Source: Otatea glauca | Lineage: Eukaryota > Streptophyta > Magnoliopsida > Poales > Poaceae | Length of the DNA: 64,000 nucleotides | NCBI GenBank assembly: GCA_036346275.1 | Contig: CM070728.1 | Span: 19,368,723-19,432,722 of the forward strand | Direction of reading: 5' to 3' | Shown: piece after piece, positions 1-12,850 of the stretch | How positions within the stretch are numbered: position 1 is the stretch's first letter | Layout: each line of letters begins with the position of its first letter | Notes under the pieces: generated by a model | Seen by the model: the letters and a program-made list of their open reading frames with translations, nothing else | Told to the model about the DNA's origin: nothing | Databases searched by the model: none | Position numbers and translations under genes: made by a program

Positions 1-480
1 ATCGTCTTGGGGATAATGTTCCATCGTGCAGGTGTATGGTGATGGCAACGCTACTCCTCTTTCCCAGCAAAACTGCCAAAAGGAACATCTTCTATGTGCC
101 CTTTCCACATTCTCGGCGCGGTACAAGTTATCCGACCGGTGAGCCTTATACCGTGGTCGGCTATTCATCCTTTCGTATTTCTCCATTAATTGTAAAAAGG
201 TTGGTCCCGACCTTTTATTTGTTGCCTTAATGGAGACTTTACTGCTTTGTACCATTTACCTACCTGAGGATTCCCTTTGGGTTTGATGGTTCTTGAATTT
301 TTTCCTTCACTATCGGCTTCTATTTGTAAAGAGCCGATTGTAATCTTCAGTGTTTGATCACCGTTCGAGCTTGATTGGATGTTGACTTGTCGATCCTTTT
401 TATGCTCGTCTTGCATCGGCTCTTTTCTTTTAGCCGAACACTGTACCATGTTGATAGGAAACGGATCAACATCAACCTAC

Positions 481-1868
481 ATGGTCGGCTCATCGATAAA
501 CTTCAACCGACCATCTTCAATAGCAGACTGGATCTGTTGACGAAGGATATTGCAGTCATTAGTGTTATGCGAATAAGAATGATGCCACTTGCAATACCTG
601 CGCTTTTTGATCTCATCAGGCGATGGTATCACATGTCCCTCCGGCAATCGTATTATCTTTTCTTGCAGAAGTAAATCAAAAATACGATCGCACTTAGAAA
701 CATCAAAAGAGTACTTAACTTCCGACTTGTTCCTAGTCGGCTTGAGCCAAGAACAGACTAAGGATTTCTTGGATCCTTTTACCCATTCGGCTATGTTTAT
801 TTATGCTTCCTCGTCGTCCGACGAATCACTAGGACAATATTCAACCATATTGACCTTGGCCTTATCCCTTTCCTTGTTATTGCTATTTTTGAATCTATCT
901 TTGAATGCTTTGTTATCAGCGAATCGGCTTTCTTGAGCCGATACGCGATGCAATAAGTGGCTAAGGTCAGTGAATTCTTGGCCTCCAAACTTCTCCCTAA
1001 GTGGCGGGATCAAACCTTGAAATGCTAAATCGGCAAGTTGGTTGTCAGGCAACGTAACACTAAAACACCGATTCCTGATTTCTCTAAACCTCTTGATGTA
1101 ATCCATCACTGATTCCCCAAATTTTTGGCGCACAGAACTCAAATATGAAATTCTAAGCTCCAAACTGTCTGAAAAGAAATATTCATAGAATCGGCTTTTC
1201 AAATCGTTCCATAAATGGACCGAATTCGGAGGTAAACAAGTAAACCAAGTAAATGCTGCCCCGGATAAAGACAATGGGAACAACCTAATTTTAAGCCCAT
1301 CGGATTGGGCCGCTTCACCGCATTGCGCGATAAAGCATCCGACATGCTCCAGGGTGGTGATAGAATCATCCCCGGAGAATTTGGCAAAGTCCGGGACTCT
1401 GAAATTGTGAGGGTAAGGCATGCGATCAATGTAATCGTGTGCGGCTTTCTATAGCCGATCACTTTTCCTTTTGGTTGTATGCCAAATTGGTCCTCAAAGC
1501 GATGCAGATCGATCGATCCGATTGGCATTATCGGCCATTGGCATAGCAGGCCCTTGATAATGTCGGTCATAATCGGCACCACCTTTGCGAGCGTAAGCTC
1601 GGCCGCCAATGTCTTTGTCTTGCCGTCATACGACCATCTTGATCGCGTTGATTATGCACGGTTTGAGTTTACGCATCTGGAACAAATAGCTCGAGTATGT
1701 TACTACCTGTGTGGACTGGGTTCCTTTGCAAGGTAGATTCTTTTGGGAATCTCTCGAGCCAATCGGTACCAGAAACCGATTGGGAAAAGCGTAGAACGGA
1801 GCCGATGGCGGCAAATTGATTGACGCATCCAACCTAGCGGCGTCGGTATAGGCATGGTAATAACTCAC
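481..1868 (-). pseudogene. retrotransposon gag, degenerate
   Basis: The best block (minus strand, 1421 to 801) encodes a retrotransposon gag domain with the hallmark FTWF...W..L...F and DYI.RF..IRNRC stretches. Upstream frames (1868-1626 and 1609-1430) carry the N-terminal part, so there is a frameshift near 1425-1440. An in-frame TAA at 801-803 interrupts the protein. The same frame then continues with a zinc-knuckle-like segment (CKWHHSYSH....C, around 550-600) and ends near 481. A further fragment in another frame lies at 186-449. The combination of frameshift and stop marks a dead copy. Confidence 0.8.
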
Positions 1869-2436
1869 CCACTTGACCGAGGGTCCCTAGGCAATATGAC
1901 CGTAGGTTGTGTGGGCATCATTGTGGGAGGTGAGGTTACGGCCGATGATTTAGGATCGACCGTAGTGCCTGCGTGTTACGTGGTATTGAAAAAGCAGGAT
2001 AATTCGGCGAGCTTGTAATGGATCTAGCGGACTTCTGACGAGGCTAACTCTGGGCTATAGATTTGGCGCTATTTGCTATCATCGGCAAGTGTTGTCACGA
2101 GCCGATGATTGGTTTATTAAAGCGTGATGCATGGTGATTAATCATAGCCGATAATTCGGCGAGCGGTAAATATCGGCTTACTTGTTCTGTTACACCCGCA
2201 TCACCCAGGGCGTTGACCGTCGGCAGGGCGGATTTTTGAGTGACGCCACATCTTATCTTCTGATAGCAACTTAGCATCATCTCTTCCAGCGCAGCCTTCC
2301 GAGCTTCAATTTCTTAGCGCTGTTCCGCAGATAAATCGTCCATTGTTGGGACGATTATAGCTTCTGAGTTGAGATCTGATGGTGGAATCGACTTCCCTGA
2401 TGAAGACATTGCGTGTCTCACCGGGCGTGCCAAAAG

Positions 2437-3496
2437 TGTTGGCGTCAAAAACTTGAGGTAGGGTTTCGACAACAAGACATCGATTTACACTGTTCAGAGC
2501 GTGCGGTCGATTTGACACATGTAATCGACAAGGTAAAAACAATAAAATTTACTCCAAGCCGATTGTCAATATCAATCGGCTTAAACTAATCGACTGAAGC
2601 CGATCAAGATTAAAGTATCGGGATAAATCTAATTAGCCGATTAAGGCTAATCGGAGGTAAAGGTAGATCGATTACGAAGAAGGCGATCGCAACAAAGTCG
2701 AATAAATCGAACACAGGGTGTAATTGGCGAAGATCAACAATCGGCGATCGCAACTTTATTGATCAAAATCGATTACAAAGGTTAAATTACAAGAACTACT
2801 CTAGTCGACGGAAAAAGATGAAAAGTAAAAGTGGTTGATTGTATTGTGTTGATGATGATTTACGCAACTTCGCTTTGGTCCTTCTTTTATACCTTGACCG
2901 ATCGTATCCTGTTACAACACGCTTCAAGTTCGTATCCGTATCGGCCTTATCTCGGACGGTTGTTTTTCTTAAAAATCTTGTAATTACCAAAATATCTCCA
3001 AACCTTTCCATCATGTCCGTTAATTCCGTATCTTTGACTTTATTGCTGATTTTGACCAAACTTGCCAAATTTTGGTGCAAACATACTACTGTATTAACAT
3101 GCACCAACACAGTTTTTTTCCTTCCTCTTTTTCTATGCAATACAACGAGAGCATTCGTGCGACATAATCATGAGCGCATCGCCTTTGCATCCCAAAGTTG
3201 TGCTCCCTACCTAAACCTCGATCATTAGTCGGAAGTTTCGGCCGTGTTTGCATTCATAAAAGAAATCTAGCGAATCAAGTGCGGTTCCTATTTGTGCGGA
3301 TCGTGCCATCGTGGTGATCCGCTTGCTACGAGCAATTTGCACACTGTAGGAGGATGTGGAGTGGGGACTCGATCAGTTCAGTCGGTAATATTTCCGGATG
3401 TGAGGGTTAATTCTTCTGTTGGTGTCTCACATGCCACGGACCTTTTTTGCCTTACCTTTTTTTATTTTCTTTTCCAAATCTGCAACGCCACCGACA
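2437..3496 (-). repeat. 5' LTR of the Ty3/gypsy element
   Basis: Read on the minus strand it begins TGTCGGTGGCG and ends GACGCCAACA, directly before the putative primer-binding site. It contains a TATA box (TATAAAAG, minus strand, about 2886-2893) and an AATAAA signal about 130 bp further on (about 2755-2762), the order expected for U3-R-U5. The inner boundary is well supported by its junction with the PBS. The outer boundary at 3496 is tentative. Open frames inside it on both strands are not genes. Confidence 0.65.
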
Positions 3497-3608
3497 GTTA
3501 AAGGATGGTTTGGGCATTCAATATCAAAAGTATTAGATCGTGAAACGAACACGTCATGCCATTTTGAGGGTTAATTGCAGTCTTTAGTGGATAATGAACA
3601 CTATAACA

Positions 3609-3690
3609 TTTAGTGAAACAAACAATTCAAATTTTGTATGTTTCTCTACAAAATTTAGTGAAACAAACAATTCAAATTTTGTATGTTTCT
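3609..3690. repeat. tandem duplication, 45-bp period
   Basis: Two copies of a 37-bp block beginning TTTAGTGAAACAAACAATTC at 3609 and 3654 are identical, separated by CTACAAAA-type spacer. This looks like a recent local slip duplication in intergenic DNA. The rest of 3497-3811 shows nothing recognisable. Confidence 0.8.
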
Positions 3691-3811
3691 ATCTTACCAT
3701 CTCCAAGTCAATACACTGGAGCAAAATTGTATGGTAATTGTCTTACTCACGAACGGAGCCACCTCTGGCGACCCTAGGCGACTGCCCAGACTTGTTGGTG
3801 AACCACCGTTA

Positions 3812-4092
3812 GGATATGTACAGTGGTATAGACGACAGCTGTCTATAATATATCTCCATATCATCTATAGATAGCTTTAAAAATAACTCATACAATGGAT
3901 CGTCTATATAGCTGTTTGTAATGGTCTCTCATCCAATTAACACACTGTCTATATAATGCTACACAAAATAAAAAACTCTCTATAAAATCATCTGTTAAAT
4001 AGCAGACATCAACTTTCTCTCTCCTTCACATCACCTAAAATCCTACGTAACATAGTCTTATAGACAGCTGATATATATCATTGTACATATCC
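3812..4092. mobile_element. Tourist-like MITE, TTA target duplication
   Basis: Terminal inverted repeats GGATATGTACAGTGGT and, inverted at the other end, GGATATGTACAATG. Both ends are flanked by TTA (3809-3811 and 4093-4095). The subterminal GACAGCTG also recurs inverted near the right end. A length of 281 bp and a 3-bp TTA duplication fit the PIF/Harbinger-derived Tourist class. No coding capacity. Confidence 0.75.
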
Positions 4093-4294
4093 TTACAAAC
4101 TAGTAGAGCTTCTTTGCTACCCAAGTAGTTGAAGACGGTTTTTCCCTAACCAAACACTCGCTGTAGTTAGGTTATCCACTATCTAGTCTCCAAAGTGTCT
4201 TGACTTCAACGCTAGTACGACTGAATGATAGGGTCTCTGGCACTCTATGTATAGTCAAAGTATACTTCCTACTGTAGGGTTGTATGTATAATTT

Positions 4295-4645
4295 ATGTTT
4301 CTGCTTCACGAATATGCTATTTTTTTTTATATTTCTAATAATAGCAAGCCTTATTCCTATTTTGACATTTTGGATTTCAGGACTTTTAGCCCCATTTAGT
4401 GAAGGACCAGAGAAGCTTTCTAGTTATGAATCGGGTATAGAACACATGGGAGGGGCTTGGTTACAATTCCGAATACGCTATTACATGTTTGTGCTAGTTT
4501 TTGATGTGGAAACAGTCTTTCTCTACCCTTGGGCAATAAGTTTCGATGTATTAGGTGTATCCGTTTTTATCGAAGCTTTCATTTTCGTGCTTATCCTATT
4601 TGTTGGTTCAGTTTATGTATGACGGGAAGGAGCCTTAGAAATTTT
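4295..4645 (+). pseudogene. ndhC: nuclear copy of plastid ndhC (NUPT)
   Basis: The translation is unmistakably NAD(P)H-quinone oxidoreductase subunit 3 of the plastid NDH complex, with the core SGLLAPFSEGPEKLSSYESG and the FDVETVFLYPW motif. The original ATG is at 4295. An extra base in the T run near 4320 puts that start out of frame with the rest. Three codons are missing before FDVETV compared with the usual plastid protein of 120 residues, and the conserved tryptophan codon near the C-terminus is a TGA at 4621-4623. The plastid neighbour ndhK does not follow, so only a small fragment was transferred. The flanks are ordinary nuclear repeats. It is almost certainly non-functional. Confidence 0.92.
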
Positions 4646-6384
4646 CTGGCTCAGTTACCGATGTAAAAGGTCGCCACCAACGACTTATACATGTAAAACA
4701 GCTTTGTTCAAAATGGCACGGCTGTGCGCCGGTACGAACTGCAGTACAGAGAATCCGATGCCCCTGAGGTATATCCGTATATGTATATGTCGAGATGGTC
4801 CGTCCACAGCCGCGATAAGGTAATCATTTGCCCATTCGTGTGCAAAATCGACCCATCCATGGCTGGTGCCCGGTAGGCATCAATCAACGATGCCTTTGCA
4901 GAGAAGCTCTCAAATGGATAGAAGAGAACACAATAACAGGTGTACCTGAGCGTGATGTCTGCTAGTAAGGACATGCTATAGCTAGCTAAGGACACGAGAC
5001 ACCGTTCTTTAGTGCAGATCATGGTCGGCTCCCCTGAATTTGCGCTTTGCCATGCATGTTGTTTGGTTCCAAATTAGGATGGTTTGACCTTTAATCATGC
5101 CATCCTAATTGACTTAGACTTTATTTATCATATTTCACTTTGGGCTAGGGATAGAAAATTGCCTAGATGCTAAATGGAAATGAGAAGTGCTTCGTACTGA
5201 CACATGGAACTTTAAACGTAGGACTCCCGCGTCTTAACCACTGTATAGTGTATTTTCCACGCTAAGCCACGTTTGGAACATGGGAATTTAGTAGAACTAG
5301 CAGGATGGTCTGTGCAATTTACACGGCTGGATTTGTTACAGTTTGTTTTGTACGAATGGACAATTTTGATGCTTTAGACTAATTATATATTGTGTAGTGT
5401 TTTGGAACTACTGTATATTGCTGCAAATGATTTTTAGGTGCATTAGAAACATTGGTAATGCTAAGAAAAGTTCAAAGCTAAAATACATTTAAAAAAAACC
5501 AAAAATATTTCTTAAGAAATCATAATTGAAGGATAACATTTGATTACGAAAATCCAGTGAGCATAATACGTTGTGACAGCATCAGAAACATTGCAGTGAT
5601 TATGTTTATAGGGAAAAACATTGACTCAATTTTCCACACAAGACTCTTTTTGGTCGAAACTTATCACTTTTCAGTTCTCTACAATTCTACATCCTCTATG
5701 TATCTTTCTTTCATGCTTCCTGACTCCCGACTCCAAAGTTGGTAAAAAAATGGGAAGACCAGTATGGTGTGGACAAGCAGATGCTCTGCTCTAGCTGCGG
5801 TCGTCATTATTTCCTTTTATGCTTTCATCTAGCTGTAGATAGACTTTGCATTGCATTCAGACCATTGCATGCATGAGCATCAAGGAAATAATTAAGCTTA
5901 CCGTAATATGTTGATCTCTTCTCGGATTTAGCTACCTCAATTTCTTTTGTATCGTATCCCTGAATGCCACTTATATCTAGATCAAAAGAAAGCCCATAGG
6001 CCACATACATAGATAGCTAGCTCAAGTTCTCCATGTTACCTATACTACTTGATGAGGCGAATTTAGTCTTGTTTTGTATGTTGCCACATCTTTCTATGGC
6101 ATGAGAGGGACATATTATTTATGAAGTATTTTTTTCTCTTATATGGATTATTTTCTTGAATGTTTTAGATTATTTAGGTGTACACTACAATTTATAGCTT
6201 AAAAATAGAGTTATATTCATCAATCATTATGGTATTCAAACATGTTTTTTTGCTTAATTTGCGCCGTTATAATTTGAACACCCAGAATTGATCGATTGAA
6301 TATTTATATTTTTTTCACCAAATAACATGGTAATTTCTAGCCCTTCAGAGCAAGCGTGGAGGCTTCTTATTATTTTATATGACA
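4646..6384. other. intergenic DNA without recognised gene
   Basis: No gene is supported. A minus-strand open frame of 104 codons (4708-5022) matches nothing I recognise. A perfect 11-bp inverted repeat (AATTAGGATGG at 5072-5082 and its complement at 5100-5110) forms a small hairpin. The remainder is AT-rich unique-looking sequence. Confidence 0.5.
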
Positions 6385-6389
6385 TGAAG

Positions 6390-9300
6390 TGTAAGGCCCC
6401 CATTTTTGATAAAGAATACCAATAATGGGTACCATGTGCATACAGTACTAGTCCCATGATCAGTAGCTAGTACGCACAAATACAAATTGATATCACAGTC
6501 ATACACAAGCTTTATTACACAGCGGAAGTAAGGTTACATAATATTCTTACAATACCAAAAGTAAACACAGCAGTTGAGACACTTGTAGTATGTCTTTTTA
6601 ACCCATTGTCCCACAGGCAACTGACAAGGTAAAACCTTAGAAAAATTCATCGTTAAATTCCCCGAAGCCTGTATCAACGTATGAGTCGTCGGGGTAATCT
6701 GATTCTTCACCTAAAAACATCAACATAGGCAAGTTGAGTACTTACGTACTCGCAAGACTTTTGTAAATCCTATAATACATACAGGTCATTTCAATAGAAG
6801 GCTATTATGGTTAATTTTGCATAAAGCCAGTTTGAATGGTAAATATAGAATAATATATTGTAATAAAATTTGCTTAAAAGCAGATTAGATAAAATGACAG
6901 TATGTAAAAGCCAATAAATAAAATTTCGAACCTGGGTATAATGGCCATATCCAAAATCAGTTCTACTGACACACAGTAGAGTTTACCAACACACGGTAGA
7001 AACCAGATTTTATGAAAATAGACAAAACTGCTAACTATGTGATGACTTTACCAAGTGCCCATTACCGCGGGCGCGGCTAATCGATTAGTTTTACACTCTA
7101 CAGAGGTATACAGCTTTTCCCACAAGACATGACTAACTCTTGAGCAATCAATATTTGCACACTGCCTTTGGTGTGCCGCAGAGAGTCATGTTATAACTGT
7201 TACATTATTTAATCCTGACTTTGCACCAGCACGGTGACGATAAACCCATTCTGTGGCGGAAGGACTCAGAGCATAGAAATGATGGAACTCCCCACGGTAT
7301 GGAGTACACCGTTATATTGATAGGCGTTTATTCCATGATCACCTTGGTGTGGACGTCCCGTCGAGCAATTCATTAAGAAACAGCTCGTACTACTCCGGCC
7401 TTCCAAGTGCAAAGCCAGTTTTAAATAACTTAATAAGTTAGAGCTATCTCATTCCAGCACTTGTGGTTGTATGATAATTCTTGGCCTGAAAATAACCCAT
7501 AATTCGGTCCTTAATCCGACACGGGCAATAATCTCCCCCTACACTACGTGCAAAGACATGCACTCCCGGCTATTGCCAATAGTTGCCCGCATTTAGACCA
7601 TAGTTTTATTTTTATTTTCCAACCAAAACACCAACCATAAGAAATGTCATACCCATTTAAATGTCATATCCAACATTTTTAATCATGTCACAGTTTTATA
7701 TTACTTTAACCATGGCTAAGCATAACACTAAGTGTAAATGACCCATATTGACATCAAATAATGTCTATGTTATTCTAGGGTTACCATGGTTCACAATTTC
7801 ATACTTATCAAGGAAGTTCTATGTAGCTACAGGTACATCTACCAATACCCGTAATATAGCAGACTTTAATAAAATAGAGTATGCAGTAAAACATTTAATG
7901 AAAACATTTATAAAGCTGGGATCAATATGATCAAAGGGGTGCTTGCCTTGTTGATTCTCCTCGACGTCGAATTCCTAATCGTCAATTATATCGGTTTCGT
8001 CGGGTTCTACACATCGTATGGCAACACATAGCAAATACCAAATTTTAATAGGGCCAAAAAAAAAATCAGATGGAAATATTCAAATAAAATGATTTCATAA
8101 CTCCAGAAATAGTTGCAAGTATTATTTATCATCATTTGTAATTTAAAAGATTTAATCTTCTTGGTTCATTATTGCACCATTTAACTACACATTTAGCAAC
8201 TTAAATTTTTATTATAATAAACCCTAATTATTTTTACATATTCAGGTTCCTGAGGTTACAAGGAGTCTAGTAAAATTTATTTTACTAATTTTGGTGATTA
8301 TTTGCAAAAAATCTGTGAATGCTATATTTCTAACTCTTTCTTTAAATTTGAATTCAAAATCTAAATAAAATTAAATTTTGAAATATTTTTGCATAATCTG
8401 AATCTAAATGATTTTATATGAATTTATAAATTTATTTCATATAATTTGGATAGATGGTTCAAAAGATATTTAAGTTTGAATATTCTAGGTTTTGAAAAAT
8501 AATAAAAATTGGAAATATGCCGAAAATGGAAAGTACGTTTTCGCGAGGAAAACACGCTTTCCTTTTTCGGTCGCACGGGTTGAGGCAATCGATAATTGGG
8601 CTTCTTGCATAGTCTGGTGACGTATGAGACAGCATTGTCGTGCGAGACACGCGAATCGACGCTGCTGCTCGCTCGAGTCATGCGATCTGATGCTGACAGT
8701 GAGGTCCGCAAGTAAGTGACCAATGACGCTGCAATGATCGGATGACACTCGGGTCCCACTCGGCAGCGACTTAGAACAGGGCCGAAGGCTTCCTCGGCCG
8801 CCGGGGGCGAAGCGTCGCCGGAGAGCCGGAATGGGTAGCACGGCTAGACTCAGCATGCTAGCGCGCATACAGGGAGGTCTCGCGGCGGTCGGAGATGGCC
8901 GGGAAGGGGGGTGCCACCAGTGGGGTGCGACGGTGACCACGGCCGACCGTCGGCGCAGAGGAAGAAGGGCGCGACTAGCTAAGGGAAGGGCAAGGTGAGC
9001 TTCATAGGGCTTGCGCACAGCTAATGGGGGTCTTTTTGGTGGTCGGCTACAAAGAAAAATGACGCGCTACCGTGCGGTCGCGGCGATCGCCATGGCCGAA
9101 CGGCGAAACCAAGCCCTCCCGAGCTTCACCTTCACCAAATTGATCATCAACGCAGAACAAGGGTCTGATTTTATCACTTCTTCAAAAGAATGAGCCATCG
9201 GAGAGGGGTCTCACCGTGCGGATGCAGCGACGAAGAAGGTTGCACGGTGCGGGGGCTCGTCGGAACAGAGAAGCTGGAACTGATGGCGTGGGCGAGCTCC

Positions 9301-10477
9301 TGGTGATGCAAGGAAGCTCTGGCTCGGATGGTTCGGGCTGAAGTTGGTTGTGGCGGCGAATGGGTGAATTTTCCCCCTTTCGGGTTTTGCTGGAGCTGGA
9401 GACGATGAGAGGGAGAGGCAGCGAATGAGGTTCACAGGGGGACGACCAGGTTAGCTGCGACGTCAGTCGATGCTTTTATATGGGCTCGAAGTCGGTTTGG
9501 CACGGGTGCAAGAAGGATTGGGTCGGCGCGGAGGCGAGCTGGTGCGAGAGAAAACAGAGAGAGGGGGAGAAGATCGCGGCACGGAGGCTGACACGCGGGG
9601 ACCAGGTGGCAGCGAGGGTCGGCAGACTTGACTGGCTGACACGCCGGGCCCACAAGTCAGCGAGAGAAGAAAAAGAACTCAGGTGAAGGCTCTGGACAGA
9701 ATGGGGTGATTACGGCGAATTCGATAGTCAAACTGACTCCAGATTTTATCAACATTTTACCATGGGTTTACCTGTTAGTTACCAGCTTCCAGTAAAAATT
9801 TCACATTTTTATGCTTTGGGTAGAATTTTAAATAATTCTGACAATAGAGCTTCTCCATTTCTGCCATTTCGGTTTTTCATTTACTTTATGACCGAAATGA
9901 AGCTAATATTTTATAAAACTTTTTATGAGAGTCTTAAATGGTATTTTACACGTTATTTAAAATTTTAAAATTTTATTTATTAATATTGTATTTTTAATAA
10001 TTCTGACATTACTATTTTCCAATTTATTTCTTCACTGTTTTAGAATTTTTAAAATTATAAAATGAATCAATAAATTTTTTATATTTTTAAAGGAGATATT
10101 TACTGTACTTATGTCAGCATGGTAAAAATCTTGACTCAGGATAACTTCCTGAGAATTCTAAAAAAATCTTTTACTTCCTTCCCTAATTTTCTTTTCACAT
10201 GGTTTGCTTTGATTAAATTATATTTTAATTGATCTAGGTCTTCCACCGCCTTAATATGGCTGTAGAGAGCCCTAATATTTTTTTTATGACTTTTGTAGAT
10301 TTTTTTTGACTTGGTATTTTATTTTTTATTTTTACCATATTACTATATCCTTTAATCCAATTTCTTTTATTAAGGAAAATCCAAAAGAATGTCCAATAAT
10401 TCCAGAAAATTCAGAAACAATACACAAAAGACTTTTAATTCACTTTTATTTATTTTATTAATTTTGAGGCTGTTACA
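6390..10477 (-). mobile_element. TGTAACA...TTACA unit, copy 1 (solo-LTR-like), 4088 bp
   Basis: Read on the minus strand it starts TGTAACAGCCTC at 10477 and ends GGGGGCCTTACA at 6390. Perfect 5-bp target duplications TGAAG flank it (6385-6389 and 10478-10482). It has TATA box GAGCCCATATAAAA (about 9474-9486), a GC-rich island (about 8560-9700) and AATAAA (6511-6516) 121 bp before its end. No gag or pol, no second LTR. The TG..CA ends and 5-bp duplication are LTR-retrotransposon hallmarks, so a solo LTR of an element with very long LTRs is the leading reading. Copies 2 and 3 at 32655-36722 and 58403-63972 share its body. Confidence 0.9.
6637..6720 (-). other. small acidic open frame inside unit copy 1
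   Basis: A 27-codon ATG frame preceded by an acceptor-like TTTTTAG encodes an acidic peptide (MFLGEESDYPDDSYVDTGFG followed by seven residues). The related stretch in copy 2 (about 36395-36480) has a substitution and frame change, and in copy 3 (about 63650-63690) it is stopped early. It may be an exon-like remnant of the element or chance. No known family recognised. Confidence 0.3.
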
Positions 10478-10482
10478 TGAAG

Positions 10483-12850
10483 CTTTTTTCAATTTCAGAT
10501 TGGAATTTGTATGCAAATACAATTGATAATTTCCAATCCATATATTTTAATTTGTAATTCATATAAGAAAACTCATATCGGTAATTAGCCTTTGATTTGT
10601 TTTACCAAATTTGCATATTGTTGAATTATACATGGCATGGGTTTTTTCTTATAGTTTTAGCATGGAGTCTTAGACAAATTTAAAGGGTATTTTTCATTTC
10701 TTTTTTATTCCCCAATTAAGCTATTTAGGGCTTTTACTTTGGAGTTCATATAAAATCAAATTCCTAATTTTATTTTATTTTTATTGTAGGGATTCCAAAT
10801 TTTAATTTTAGGTTGGAACCCGTATACAAATCCAACTAGTATTTTTTATTTAATTTTTATTCCAAATTTTAGTTTTACTTTGAAGTTTGTATGAAAATCT
10901 AATCGATAACTTTATTTTATTTTTTATTTCCAATCTTTGTTAATTTTTATTGTACTTTAAATGGATTATTTCTTGTAATCTAAATCATATTGTTGATTGT
11001 ATTATATTTTTTATTCTGAATTTCTGTTCTAGGTTGGAATTTGTGTACAAATCGTACTACTAATTTGCATTTAATTTTGTTCCACATTTTAATTTTACTT
11101 TGAAGTCCGTATGGAAATCATATTGCTAATTCTATTTTTTATTCTAAATTTCAGTTACTCCGTCCATTCTTTTTAACTTGGAGTTTTTTTTGTTTTTCAC
11201 GATCTCCGAGATGCGACTTTGATCATTACTTTTTATAATTTGCACTGAGGTAATATAATGATATAATTTTTGTAACGCCTGATAACCACTTCGGCATGAC
11301 CACATAATTTTTGTAACGCTAATCTAGATAATTTTAAATATATTGGCGGTCCACCTTTATAATGTTTGACGACATGAATTCTAGGATGTCAAGTAAAAAA
11401 GAAGGGAGTATTTTTTATTGTACTTGATATCGACTCTTTCTTTTAATCTAAATTAAATTTCTAATTTTATACTATTTCTATTCCAAATTCTAGTTTTAGG
11501 TTGGAATTTGTATACAAATCCAATTACTAACTTTCATTAATTTTTATTCTGAATTTAAGTTTTACTTTGAAGTTCATATGGAAATCAAATTTCTAATTTT
11601 GTTTTTCATTCTGAATTTCAGTTATTTTCTATTGTATTTAACACGAACTCTTTCTTTTAATCTAAGTCATTATAATTTGAGTTCGCTAGATGGACGTCTA
11701 GATCTTTTTTCTTTTTCCTACAATTAACGTGGGAATTTCTAGTCCTTGGCAGTGAACATGGTGGACAACTAATTTTCATATGACAATGATATTGCTAATT
11801 TCTTTCATTTTTTATTTCAAATTTTAGTTAATTTTATTGTACTTGGCATGGATTTTTTCTTTTAATCTAAATCGCATTGCTAATTGTATCATATTTTTAT
11901 TCCAAATTTATGTTCAAATTCATATACAAAACTAACTATTAATTTCAATTTAAATTTATTCCAAATTTCAATTTTACTTTGAAGTTCGTATAAATTCAAA
12001 TTGCTAATTTTTTTTTATTCTGAATTTCATGTTTTACTTTAAAGTTCATATGGAAGTCACATTACTAACTTTGTTTTAGTTTTATTTCGAATTTCTATTA
12101 TTTTCTATTGTACTTGATATGTACTCTTTCTTTTAATCTACATTGTTATAACCTGGCTCCGCTAGATGATGGCATGATCTTTTGTTTCCTTTTCCTTGGA
12201 TTAATGTGAGAATTTCTAGTGCTTAAGAGTGAAGGTGGTGGACTACTAATTTTTAATTAATTTCTATTTTGAATTTTAGTTTTACTTTGAAGTTCATATG
12301 GAAATCAAATTGCTAATTTTTTATTTTGATCTTTTAATTAATTTTTATTGTACTTGATGTGGACTCTTTTTTTAATCTAAATGAAATTGCTAATTGAATT
12401 ATATTTTTTATTCCGAATTTCAAATTTAGGTTGGAATTCATATACAAATGCAACGTCTAATTTCCATTTAGTTTTATTCTGAATTTCAATTTTGCTTTGA
12501 AGTTTGTATGAAAATAAAATTGCTAATTTTATTTTATTTTATTCCTAATTTTCATTATTTTTTATTGTGTTTGACATGGACTCTTTCTTTTAATCTAAAT
12601 CAAATTGCTAATTTTATTATTTTATTCCGAATTCTAGTTTTTAGGTTGGAATTCCTATACAAATCCAACTACAAATTTTCATTAATTTTTATTATGAATT
12701 TTAGTTTTACTTTGAAGTTTGTATGGAAATCAAATAGTTAATTTTGTTTTATTTTTTATTTCAAATTTCAGATATTTTTTGTATTTGACATGGACTCTTT
12801 CTCTTTTTTCTCCGATTAACGTGGAAATTTCTCGCACTTAAGAGAAAAAG
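10483..12850. repeat. AT-rich degenerate tandem array, period about 210-240 bp
   Basis: Two motifs alternate through the block: TTTGAAGTTCGTATGGAAATC (or variants) at about 10879, 11100, 11564, 11977, 12285, 12500 and 12712, and GACATGGACTCTTTCTTTTA variants at about 11650, 11845, 12115, 12357, 12570 and 12787. Spacing is mostly 210-240 bp, enlarged where the Stowaway element sits. Very high AT, no open coding frame of interest. Class unknown. Confidence 0.75.
11158..11408. mobile_element. Stowaway-like MITE inside the AT-rich array
   Basis: Begins CTCCGTCCATTC and ends AAAGAAGGGAG, with TA on both sides (11156-11157 and 11409-11410). This matches the CTCCCTCC(G) terminal repeat and TA duplication of Tc1/mariner-derived Stowaway MITEs. 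It interrupts one unit of the surrounding array, so it arrived later. Confidence 0.75.

Larger units (their letters stand above)
1..3496 (-). mobile_element. Ty3/gypsy-type LTR retrotransposon, truncated by window edge
   Basis: Seen: a minus-strand element with an LTR at the high-coordinate end (about 2437-3496), then a primer-binding-like stretch (TGGCACGCCCGGTG on the minus strand, about 2418-2431), then gag remnants running toward position 1. Pol would lie left of the window and is not visible. Known: this LTR, PBS, gag order with a PF03732-like gag and a CCHC-like knuckle is typical of grass Ty3/gypsy elements. The coding part is decayed, so the copy is not autonomous. The element's right boundary is inferred only from the TG...CA rule, because the partner LTR and its target duplication are outside the window. 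Confidence 0.85.

Noticed and set aside
4708..5022. 104-codon minus-strand frame beside ndhC copy
   Set aside because: Not plastid sequence and no recognisable protein family.
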